Positions 1 to 7,133 of a DNA stretch of 64,000 nt are shown here, piece by piece. Both the position numbers and the translations under genes were made by a program. The notes beneath the pieces are model-generated. The model was not told the DNA's origin, did not search any database, and was given only the letters and a program-made list of their open reading frames with translations. Position 1 is the first letter of the stretch, and every line of letters begins with the position of its first letter. The DNA comes from Pseudomonas sp. (GTDB lineage: Bacteria > Pseudomonadota > Gammaproteobacteria > Pseudomonadales > Pseudomonadaceae), in assembly GCF_030683065.1 (NCBI RefSeq), contig NZ_JAUXMX010000029.1:62001-126000 (forward strand), written 5' to 3'.

Positions 1-369
<369 letters not shown>

Positions 370-392
370 CGGCGGCACACGGATTAAAATTA

Positions 393-420
393 AAAGGCCC
401 GGAGCGATCCGGGCCTTTTT
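393..420 (+). terminator. Rho-independent terminator after the DAHP synthase gene
   Basis: An 11-bp perfect stem (393-403 with 408-418), loop GCGA, runs into a T tract. It lies 24 bases after the DAHP synthase stop and before the next gene, which supports starting that gene at 474 rather than upstream of the hairpin. Confidence 0.9.
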
Positions 421-473
421 CTTTGCGCTCATGCGCGGTAGAAAAGGGAAGGGGGATAAAACAGGGAACGCCC

Positions 474-1094
474 GTGACCCCTTCATCCCGACTGAAATTC
501 CTTCATCTTCTGCCCGCCGCGCTCGTCTTCCTCTGCGCCGTCCCTGCACAGGCGAGCGGGTTCCGCGCGCCCGGCCCGGAAGACCGGCTTCATGCCGTCT
601 CGGTCTTTTTCGGCGAGGGCACGGAAGACAATTTCAGCGACGTGGTGGAAAACTTTTTCATTGTCGACAAGACCGACGACAACATCGTCTCCGCCGCCGC
701 CTCGCGCCTTCTCGGCTGGTACGGCACTTCGCTCAGTTTCGAGGCCGAACTCATGTATGCATGGCACTTCGGCCGCGAAGACTATCACGAGATCGGAACG
801 GCGGCTTATGCGCGCTGGCATCGCTTCCCGTGGAACGATTATCTCGCCACCACCTTCGCCGTCGGCATGGGCCCCTCATACACGAGCCGCTATCCCGAGC
901 TGGAGCGCCAGCCGGATGGCAGCCGTTCGCGCGTGCTGAACCAGTTCAACCTGCAGGCCACATTCGCGCTGCCAGCTCATCCCGAAACATCGCTGGTCAC
1001 CCGGCTTCAGCATCGCTCCGGCGTCTTCGGCGCGTTCAATGGTGTCACCGATGCCTCGAACTTCATCAGTGTCGGCCTGCGCCACGAATTCTAG
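474..1094 (+). CDS. Secreted PagL / acyloxyacyl-hydrolase-like outer-membrane beta-barrel protein
   Basis: I start at GTG 474 because it follows the terminator and has a purine-rich stretch just upstream. The 206-residue product opens with a signal peptide (LLPAALVFLCAVPAQASG). The rest alternates polar and aromatic residues like barrel strands and ends in a terminal Phe (VGLRHEF), as outer-membrane barrels do. Near the C-terminus, LQHRSGVFG...NFISVGL resembles the lipid A 3-O-deacylase PagL active-site segment (His-x-Ser followed by an acidic residue). If so, it would trim or bind an acyl chain in the outer leaflet. That assignment is an inference from a short motif; unknown barrel protein is the alternative. 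Its stop overlaps the stop of the convergent MDR gene within a shared CTAG. Confidence 0.6.
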   Translation: MTPSSRLKFLHLLPAALVFLCAVPAQASGFRAPGPEDRLHAVSVFFGEGTEDNFSDVVENFFIVDKTDDNIVSAAASRLLGWYGTSLSFEAELMYAWHFGREDYHEIGTAAYARWHRFPWNDYLATTFAVGMGPSYTSRYPELERQPDGSRSRVLNQFNLQATFALPAHPETSLVTRLQHRSGVFGAFNGVTDASNFISVGLRHEF

Positions 1095-2104
1095 CTGACC
1101 TTGATAAGCCGCCGCCCCAGATTCTCCCCCTCGAACAGCCCGATGAAGGCCGCCGCCGATCCCTCGATCCCTTCGGACACATCTTCCGTATACTGAAGCT
1201 TGCCCTCGTGGATCCATCCGGCCATCTCGGCCTGCGCCTCGCGGAACCGCTTGAAATAGTCGAACACCACCAGCCCCTCCATCCGCAGCCGGTGCGTGAT
1301 GAAGCGCGTCACGTTGCGGATACCGACGAGTTCGTCATCCGCCCGGTTGTATTCGCTCACCTGGCCCGAAACGACGATCCGCCCATGTTCCTTCATGTTG
1401 AGGATCGCGGCGTCCAGCATCTCGCCGCCCACATTGTCGAAATAGATATCGACACCCTCGGGGCAGGCACCTTTGATCGCCGCGCGCAAATCGGCGCCGC
1501 GATAGGAGAAGCACTCGTCGAAACCGAGACCCTTCACATAGTCGCATTTCTCCTTCGAGCCCGCGATGCCGACGACCCTGCAGCCCTTCATCTTCGCGAT
1601 CTGCCCGGCCGTCGCGCCGACGGGCCCGGCCGCCGATGAAATCAGCACCGTGTCGCCTTCCTTCGGGCTCCCGAGTTCCAGCAACCCGAAATAGGAAGTC
1701 AGCCCCGGAATGCCGAGCACGCCGATGGCCGCGGTCGGCCTGAGCTTCCCGTGAAACATCTCCGGCGCCAGTACCTGCACGCCACGCCCGTTCGACACCG
1801 CATGTGTCACCCAGCCGAAGCCGCCCGTCACCCGGTCGCCCGGCTTGAACTTCTCGTTGTTCGACGCCTCGACCACGCCCACCATCGCGCTGTCGATGGT
1901 CTCGCCCACCGGCAGCGCCGCCGTGTAGCTGTCGCCCGAAAGCCGCCCGCGCATGCCGGGATCGACGGAGTGAAACTCCGTGCGGATGAGAATCTCGTGC
2001 TCGCCGATATCCGGCAGCGTCACATCCTCCAGCCGGAAATTCTCCGCCCTCGGCTTCCCCTCCGGCCGTGACGCCAGCACCCAGCGTTTCGCTTTTGTTG
2101 GCAT
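1091..2104 (-). CDS. NADP-dependent MDR oxidoreductase (PTGR/curcumin reductase-like)
   Basis: A 337-residue zinc-free medium-chain reductase of the leukotriene B4 12-hydroxydehydrogenase / CurA group, which reduces the double bond of alpha,beta-unsaturated ketones with NADPH. Motifs seen are DPGMRGRL near residue 50, the nucleotide-binding AAGPVGATAGQIAKMKGCRVVGIAGS, and DVSEGIE plus NLGRRLIKV at the end. ATG 2104 is chosen because GAGGAAC lies seven bases upstream; the longer GTG start lies inside that ribosome-binding site. It is a paralogue of the next gene on this strand (both carry KGCRVVGIAGS.EKC and YFDNVGG/YFENVGG). Codon use matches the foreign-looking first 2.7 kb. The physiological substrate is not deducible. 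Confidence 0.85.
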   Translation of the reverse strand: MPTKAKRWVLASRPEGKPRAENFRLEDVTLPDIGEHEILIRTEFHSVDPGMRGRLSGDSYTAALPVGETIDSAMVGVVEASNNEKFKPGDRVTGGFGWVTHAVSNGRGVQVLAPEMFHGKLRPTAAIGVLGIPGLTSYFGLLELGSPKEGDTVLISSAAGPVGATAGQIAKMKGCRVVGIAGSKEKCDYVKGLGFDECFSYRGADLRAAIKGACPEGVDIYFDNVGGEMLDAAILNMKEHGRIVVSGQVSEYNRADDELVGIRNVTRFITHRLRMEGLVVFDYFKRFREAQAEMAGWIHEGKLQYTEDVSEGIEGSAAAFIGLFEGENLGRRLIKVS

Positions 2105-2129
2105 TTTTTGTTCCTCCCTCACTTCTCTT

Positions 2130-2223
2130 CGTCATTGCGAGGAGCGAAGCGACGAAGCAATCCAGGGGGCCGCAGCCGCTGCGCTTGCCGCTCTGGATTG
2201 CTTCGCTTGCGCTCGCAATGACG
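2130..2223. repeat. Dispersed hairpin repeat (GTCATTGCGAGGAGCGAAG family)
   Basis: Two imperfect inverted arms, about 2130-2165 and 2191-2223, each carry GTCATTGCGAG and GAAGCAATCCAG, separated by a GC-rich loop. Elements with this exact lettering are common between genes in many alphaproteobacteria and some other groups. It sits between the two sister MDR genes and is unlike the REP elements further right, one more sign that the left end has another origin. Confidence 0.8.
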
Positions 2224-2233
2224 TTCTTGTTTA

Positions 2234-3268
2234 TCAGACCGCCTTGTCCGGTCCGATCTTCACCAGCATCTTGCCGAAATTCGCACCCTTGAAGAGATTG
2301 AGGAACGCCTTCGGGGCATTCTCGATGCCGTCTTCCACCGTCTCTTCCCACTTCATCTTGCCGCCTTTGATGAGCGGACCCATCTCGGCGAAGAATTCCG
2401 GCAGGTGCTGGAAATAGTTGGAAACGATGAAGCCCTGCAGGCGCAGGCTCTTGCCGACGATCTGGATGAGGTTCGTCGGGCCCGGCCGCGGCTCGGTATC
2501 GTTGTACTGCTCGATCATGCCGCACAGCGCCGCCCGCCCGTTCACCCGCATTGCGTTGATCGCGGCTTCGAGGTGCTTGCCGCCCACATTTTCGAAATAG
2601 ACGTCGATGCCTTTCGGGAAAGCATCGGCCACCGCCTTCGTCAGGTCGCCGCAGGTCTTGTAGTTGATCGCGGCGTCGAATCCCAGCTCCTCGACGATCC
2701 AGCGGCACTTCTCGTCGCTACCGGCTATACCCACCACCCGGCAGCCCTTGAGCTTGGCGATCTGCCCGGCCAGCGAGCCGCAAGCACCGGCGGCAGCGCT
2801 GATCAAGGCAGTCTCGCCGAGTTGCGGTTTACCTATTTCCAGCACGCCAAAATAGGGCGTCAGGCCCACCGCGCTAAAAATGCTCACGTGATAGTTCAAC
2901 GGAAAGCCATTGTCAGTACTGACTTTGTAGACCTGCTCGCCACCCACCACGCTGAAGTCTTCCCAGGCGTTACAGGCAATCCCCACAACATGGTCGCCTT
3001 CACGAAAATCCGGATGACGGCTTTCGATGACCCGACCCAGGGTCGAACCTCGAATGGCCTCGCCCAGAGCAATCGGCGCAAAGTAGCTAGCTTTCTCGCT
3101 CATCCAGCCACGAATGGCCGGATCCATCGACAAATAGAGGTTTTCCAGAAGCACCTGGCCTGGTCCAGGACGGCTAACCGGCACTTCGCGCAAGTGAATG
3201 TGCTCGGGGGTCGGAATGCCCTGTGGTCGGGCGTGCAGATACAACTGGCGATTGAGCAATTTTTTCAC
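2234..3268 (-). CDS. NADP-dependent MDR oxidoreductase, apparent two-part mosaic
   Basis: A complete 344-residue reductase of the same PTGR/CurA family as its neighbour, starting at GTG 3268. Motifs seen are SMDPAIRGWM, GLTPYFGVLEIGKPQ, the coenzyme motif AAAGACGSLAGQIAKLKGC, and DVYFENVGG. The N-terminal half has AT-tolerant Pseudomonas-like codons (AAA, TTT, TAT, ATT) shared with the operon upstream. The C-terminal half has the strongly GC-ending codons of the sequence at 1-2.2 kb. The switch lies at or just after the conserved coenzyme-binding segment, at about 2.6-2.84 kb. The frame is intact across it. Either it is the last gene of the 13.9-to-2.2 kb operon with a recombined tail, or an assembly join created a hybrid gene. 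The original Pseudomonas tail is not in the window. Confidence 0.75.
   Translation of the reverse strand: MKKLLNRQLYLHARPQGIPTPEHIHLREVPVSRPGPGQVLLENLYLSMDPAIRGWMSEKASYFAPIALGEAIRGSTLGRVIESRHPDFREGDHVVGIACNAWEDFSVVGGEQVYKVSTDNGFPLNYHVSIFSAVGLTPYFGVLEIGKPQLGETALISAAAGACGSLAGQIAKLKGCRVVGIAGSDEKCRWIVEELGFDAAINYKTCGDLTKAVADAFPKGIDVYFENVGGKHLEAAINAMRVNGRAALCGMIEQYNDTEPRPGPTNLIQIVGKSLRLQGFIVSNYFQHLPEFFAEMGPLIKGGKMKWEETVEDGIENAPKAFLNLFKGANFGKMLVKIGPDKAV
2600..2840. other. Probable origin boundary (alphaproteobacteria-like to Pseudomonas-like)
   Basis: Codon choice, repeat type and gene affinities change across this stretch, which encodes the most conserved part of the MDR coenzyme fold. A join between homologous genes from two genomes, artefactual or natural, would be placed exactly here. 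The precise base cannot be fixed by eye. Confidence 0.55.
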
Positions 3269-3315
3269 AGCGGATTCTCTTATTGTTCGGTTTGCCGCTC
3301 ACATGGAAGTGAGGG

Positions 3316-4068
3316 CTATTGAGCCGTCCAGCCACCATCGATGCTGACCAAGCTGCCATGCATGAAAGACGCCGCATCGGACGCCAGCCAGAGCACCGCC
3401 TGAGTCACTTCATCAACTTCACCGAGACGCCCGACCGGATGCAGGGCCGTTAGTTTAGGCAGCAATTCATCGACATCCAGACGGTTCTGCAACATGGCAG
3501 TGCGGATAACTCCAGGGCAGATCGCATTGATCCGCACGTTATGCCGAGCATATTCAACTGCTGCGGTTTTGGTCAGCCCCGCCACCGCATGCTTGGTCGC
3601 GTTATAGGGTGCCGAACCTGGCAACACCGTAAGGCTCAATGCTGATGCGGTGTTGACGATCACACCGCCACCCTGCTTGAGCATCTGTTCGATGGAGTAC
3701 TTCATGCACAGCCAGACCGCCTTGAAGTTGACCGCGACGATCTGATCGAACTCGGCTTCGACCACATCGGCAGTCAGGGCGTAACCGCCACTGATACCTG
3801 CGTTGTTGTGGACAATATCCAACCGCCCCCAACGCCGCACGGTCTCGGCAATCAGCTCGCGCATCTGCTCGGCCTGGGTCACGTCAACGGCACGAAACGC
3901 AGCCCGCCCGCCCGCTGCCTCGATCTGCGCCAAGCACTGTTGGCCCTGGTCGTCACTGATATCCGCCAGCATCACCCAGGCACCTGCACGGGCGAAGGCC
4001 TGTGCCGTGGCAGCGCCGATGCCCGAAGCAGCCCCTGTTACCAGCACCACTTTGTCTTTGAACTGCAT
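3316..4068 (-). CDS. Short-chain dehydrogenase/reductase
   Basis: A 250-residue classical SDR. The dinucleotide motif TGAASGIG is near residue 12, NNAG follows the fourth strand, the catalytic Ser-Tyr-Lys set is present (YNATK), and ICPGVI marks the substrate loop. It ends in a typical DGGWTAQ tail. ATG 4068 is chosen over an upstream start because GGGAG sits six bases before it and the extra N-terminus would not match the family. It begins 11 bases after the GST-like gene stops, so it is translated within the operon. An oxidoreductase of alcohol or ketone groups is certain; the substrate is not. Confidence 0.85.
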   Translation of the reverse strand: MQFKDKVVLVTGAASGIGAATAQAFARAGAWVMLADISDDQGQQCLAQIEAAGGRAAFRAVDVTQAEQMRELIAETVRRWGRLDIVHNNAGISGGYALTADVVEAEFDQIVAVNFKAVWLCMKYSIEQMLKQGGGVIVNTASALSLTVLPGSAPYNATKHAVAGLTKTAAVEYARHNVRINAICPGVIRTAMLQNRLDVDELLPKLTALHPVGRLGEVDEVTQAVLWLASDAASFMHGSLVSIDGGWTAQ

Positions 4069-4079
4069 GACCCGCTCCC

Positions 4080-4694
4080 TTAGCTCAGTGCACTCACACG
4101 TGATCCCATGGCGGCATGCCAGCGGGCTAAATTGCCACAACGTCCACTATTGAGCCCCTGTCCGACCTGCGCACCGAATTCCAGAAAGCAGAATAGCAAC
4201 AGGTCGGCCACCGTCAGACGCTCGCCGCAAATGAAGGTTTGCGTGCCTAGCTGCTCATCCAGCCAGCACAGCCCCTCGCCAGCAGCCAGCTTCAGCTGAT
4301 CGGCAGCCTGCGGGTAGCACCGCACACGGTTCTTGAACAGCTCGAAGCCTTCGGCGGCACGAAATCCCGCAGTCATTGGCTGAACCACCGCCTGGTCGAC
4401 CCGCCGCAACCACATGCGCGTCTGCGCCCGCTGCAGGACTGTCGTGCCGATCAACGGGGGACACGGAAAAATCTCTTCCAGGTATTCGCAAATCGCGGTG
4501 GTCTCGCTGATAACCTGGCCGGTGCCCAACTCAAGAACCGGCGTGGTACCGCTCGGGTTGAGCGCGAGGAAACCTGCTTGGCGATTTTCGCCACCGATGA
4601 TATCGACGTCGACTATCTCCAACTGGATGCCCTTCTCCGCGGCGAACATCCTAACCAACCGCGGATTGGGCCCGATCGAACTGTAGAGCTTCAT
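4080..4694 (-). CDS. Glutathione S-transferase-like protein
   Basis: A 204-residue two-domain GST fold. The thioredoxin-like N-domain has LNPSGTTPVLEL (cis-Pro) and SETTAICEYLE, the glutathione gamma-glutamyl contact. The helical C-domain has LTVADLLLF, the N-capping Asp signature. The N-terminal active-site position reads SSIGPNP, so Ser rather than Cys or Tyr is likely. It may conjugate or isomerise a glutathione adduct made from the pathway substrate, or act as a glutathione-dependent isomerase. Spacing to both neighbours is short (25 and 11 bases), with GGGAG before the ATG. Confidence 0.85.
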   Translation of the reverse strand: MKLYSSIGPNPRLVRMFAAEKGIQLEIVDVDIIGGENRQAGFLALNPSGTTPVLELGTGQVISETTAICEYLEEIFPCPPLIGTTVLQRAQTRMWLRRVDQAVVQPMTAGFRAAEGFELFKNRVRCYPQAADQLKLAAGEGLCWLDEQLGTQTFICGERLTVADLLLFCFLEFGAQVGQGLNSGRCGNLARWHAAMGSRVSALS

Positions 4695-4719
4695 CCACTC
4701 GACTCCCTAGCTCAGCGGC

Positions 4720-5478
4720 TCAGAACTGCACGCGCTTGGTATAACCGCCATCGATGATCAGGTTGCTGCCGGTGATGTAGGACGCCATCGGGCTGGACAA
4801 GAAGACCATCGAGCGAGCCACGTCCTCGACCTTGCCAAAGCGGCCCAAGGGCATTTCAGACAGGGTCTTGGCATACAGCTCGGGCATTGCTTCCTTGATC
4901 GCCGTCCAGTTGCCACCCGGGTATTCGACCGGGCCGGGGCAGATCATGTTGACGCGAATATTCTTCGCCGCCCACAACTGCGATAGCTGTTTGCCGTAGG
5001 TGATGATCGCCGCCTTGATGGCATTGAACGCTTGCGGATAGATAAAGGTTTCCACCGCAGCGGTACTCGACATCAGAATTACCGAGCCTTCCTTGCTGGC
5101 AGACAGAGCTTCTTCAAGCGTCTGGCAGCCGGTCACGGCGCCCATCATGTCGAGACGGAAGCTCATGTCCCAATCCATAGTGCCCTGGGCACCCGAAGAA
5201 CTGGCGTTGTGGATGAAGATATCGCAGCCCCCCAGGCGCTCTACCGCAGAATTCAGCCAGGTCACATAGGCCTCGCCGTCGTTCATGTCAAAGGCATCGC
5301 CATAGACCTTGACCCCATGCGCCTGCAGCGCTTTCACCGTGTCCGCAACGCGCTGCGCGTCACGGGAGAAGAAGGCGATGTCGCAGCCTTCTTGCGCATA
5401 AAGCTCCAGGGCTGCACGACCGATACCGCGGCTGCCGCCATTGATGATGACTTTTTTCCCGCGAAGTCCGAGATCCAT
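4720..5478 (-). CDS. SDR-family protein with Phe in place of the catalytic Tyr
   Basis: A 252-residue SDR with NGGSRGIG at the coenzyme site, IHNAS, a Ser at 138, and the C-terminal tail DGGYTKRVQF. The active-site motif should be Tyr-x3-Lys. Here it reads AFNAIKAA, so residue 151 is Phe (codon TTC, + strand GAA at 5026-5028) while Lys155 is kept. A Tyr at 147 is out of register. The protein may bind NAD(P)H but lack ordinary carbonyl reductase chemistry, or use another acid/base. The start at 5478 has GAGGAG about eight bases upstream. It is preceded by the ThuA-like gene with a 62-base gap that contains a TCGTAG triple repeat at about 5523-5540. Confidence 0.82.
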   Translation of the reverse strand: MDLGLRGKKVIINGGSRGIGRAALELYAQEGCDIAFFSRDAQRVADTVKALQAHGVKVYGDAFDMNDGEAYVTWLNSAVERLGGCDIFIHNASSSGAQGTMDWDMSFRLDMMGAVTGCQTLEEALSASKEGSVILMSSTAAVETFIYPQAFNAIKAAIITYGKQLSQLWAAKNIRVNMICPGPVEYPGGNWTAIKEAMPELYAKTLSEMPLGRFGKVEDVARSMVFLSSPMASYITGSNLIIDGGYTKRVQF

Positions 5479-5540
5479 TGATTTAGCTCCTCAGCGTAAG
5501 TTGATTGACCGACGCATGCCGGTCGTAGTCGTAGTCGTAG

Positions 5541-6323
5541 TTAATTCGTAGGCTGATCAAGGCGTGCCGCCCAGTTCAGGCCGCGACGCAGCAGTTCGTA
5601 GAACATTGGGTGATCCCAGGCGCAGCGATCGACCTGCGGCCAGAAGTCCATCAGCGGCCGCAGGTCGTAATGCCCGCGACAATGACCGAGGGTCAGGTAG
5701 AGCACGGCCCCTTTGCCCAATGGCCGCAGGTAAAGCACCGGATGGCGCTCGGCCCGCCACTGATCACGGACGAATCCAGGGGTTTCACCCTCGAATGCGG
5801 TATCCAGCAGCACCTCGACCTCGGCCGTCATGTCCATAAGGTAGCGCTCGTCGGTGATCTCAAACGCTTCGATGCCGCGTACCAGCGGGTGCTCGGGCTT
5901 GGCCACTTCGACCCGGAACGGCGCGATCGGTGGATGCGCGGCAAACTGCGAGCCCAGTGTCTCCATCAGGTGCGGCGCCCAGTCGGGGGTGTCCACCTGG
6001 CCATTGTCGAGAAAGCGCAAAATCGAGTTGGTGCCGTGCAACGCATACCAGCGCCCACCCAGCTCTAACCATTCGCGCAGAGCGACCTGCTGCTCCAGAC
6101 TGGGAATTACTTCACAGGTGTAGGTCAGCAGAAAGTCAGCCGCCTGAATAGCCGTAAGGTTTGCGTAGTCCTCGAACACCCGCACACGGATACGCTGGTT
6201 TTCGCCAAGCAGCTTGAGCAGCTCCAGGCGGGCGAAATCGATGTCGTGGTATTTTCCGGCCGCCACCACAACACAATCAATTCTGCCTGTTTGTTTGCTT
6301 TCTATGTCGTTGCTCTGCTCCAT
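5541..6323 (-). CDS. ThuA-like domain protein (class I glutamine-amidotransferase-like fold)
   Basis: A 260-residue protein of the trehalose-utilisation (ThuA, PF06283-like) fold. It opens DCVVVAAGKYHDIDFAR, has the ADFLLTYTCEVIP strand, WYALHGTNS, HPLVRGIEAFEITDE, and the signature LGKGAVLYLTLGHCRGHYD near the end. No glutaminase Cys nucleophile is evident at the usual elbow. ThuA-fold proteins are best known from sugar catabolism, and the family role is poorly defined. Finding it between SDR genes in an operon with an envelope transport set is unusual. It starts 9 bases after the SDR upstream stops, with TGAGGA before the ATG, so it belongs to the operon. No signal peptide, so cytoplasmic. 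Confidence 0.75.
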   Translation of the reverse strand: MEQSNDIESKQTGRIDCVVVAAGKYHDIDFARLELLKLLGENQRIRVRVFEDYANLTAIQAADFLLTYTCEVIPSLEQQVALREWLELGGRWYALHGTNSILRFLDNGQVDTPDWAPHLMETLGSQFAAHPPIAPFRVEVAKPEHPLVRGIEAFEITDERYLMDMTAEVEVLLDTAFEGETPGFVRDQWRAERHPVLYLRPLGKGAVLYLTLGHCRGHYDLRPLMDFWPQVDRCAWDHPMFYELLRRGLNWAARLDQPTN

Positions 6324-6332
6324 GACTGATCC

Positions 6333-7133
6333 TCAGGCGTCAGTTTTGGCAGCCAGTGCCTTTGCCACAGCAGCGCCCACATCGGCACTGGTCGGATTGC
6401 CGCGCAACTGCAGGCCACCATTGATTTGCAGGTTCTCACCAGTCATAAAACACTCATCGCTGGCCAGCCACACAGCGGCGGCAGCGATATCCGCCTTGGT
6501 ACCGATACGGCCCAACGGATAGCGCCCGAGGAAACACTCATGCACGCCCGGCGTAGCCATAGCTTGCGCGGTCATCGGCGTTTCGGTCAGGCCGGGGGAA
6601 ATCGAGTTGGCACGGATACCGCGACTGCCGAACTCATTGGCCACGCAACGCAGCACATGGTCAATACCAGCCTTGGTGCCAATATAGGCGGCGTAGTTCT
6701 CGATCACCGCCTGGGTCGTGGCCGAGCTGATCTGAATGATCGAGCCGCCGCGATGCATCGCCTCGATCACCGCCTGAAGGAACAGGAAGGGGCCTTTAAA
6801 CTGCAGAGCGGTAATCCTCTCCAGCTCGCCTTCAGAGGTTTCAAGAAAACCCTTGGTCAACCCCCAGCCCGCAGTGTTCACCGCGATATCGAGCCCACCG
6901 CCCCAGGTCAGCACATGGGCGGTCAAGGCTGCCAGATCGGTTTTGCTGGTGATGTCGCACTGGAAATACGAGCCCTTGATTTCATCGGCGAAGCGGGACA
7001 TTTCGTCCACATTACGCCCTGCCACCACCACCCTCGCCCCCTCGGCGACAAAGCGCCGGGCAATGTCCTGACCCATGTTGTCATGGCTGTCGGCACCGAT
7101 GACCAGTGCGATCTTGTCTTGAAGTCTTGGCAT
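6333..7133 (-). CDS. SDR oxidoreductase with extended glycine motif
   Basis: A 266-residue SDR. The coenzyme loop is longer than classical (VIGADSHDNMGQDIA instead of TGxxxGxG), recalling the divergent enoyl-reductase type, but the catalytic YIGTK and ISSAT Ser are present and the fold continues SISPGLTETPMT. It ends with an alanine-rich helix after INGGLQLRG. The ATG shares its A with the stop of the RND gene (TGATG), so the two are translationally coupled. GGGGAG lies eight bases upstream. Substrate unknown. It may act with the Phe-151 SDR as a pair. Confidence 0.83.
   Translation of the reverse strand: MPRLQDKIALVIGADSHDNMGQDIARRFVAEGARVVVAGRNVDEMSRFADEIKGSYFQCDITSKTDLAALTAHVLTWGGGLDIAVNTAGWGLTKGFLETSEGELERITALQFKGPFLFLQAVIEAMHRGGSIIQISSATTQAVIENYAAYIGTKAGIDHVLRCVANEFGSRGIRANSISPGLTETPMTAQAMATPGVHECFLGRYPLGRIGTKADIAAAAVWLASDECFMTGENLQINGGLQLRGNPTSADVGAAVAKALAAKTDA

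Noticed and set aside
1335..2708. 457-codon minus-strand frame linking the two MDR genes
   Set aside because: Shifted frame of both reductases and the repeat between; the motifs are read in the other frame.
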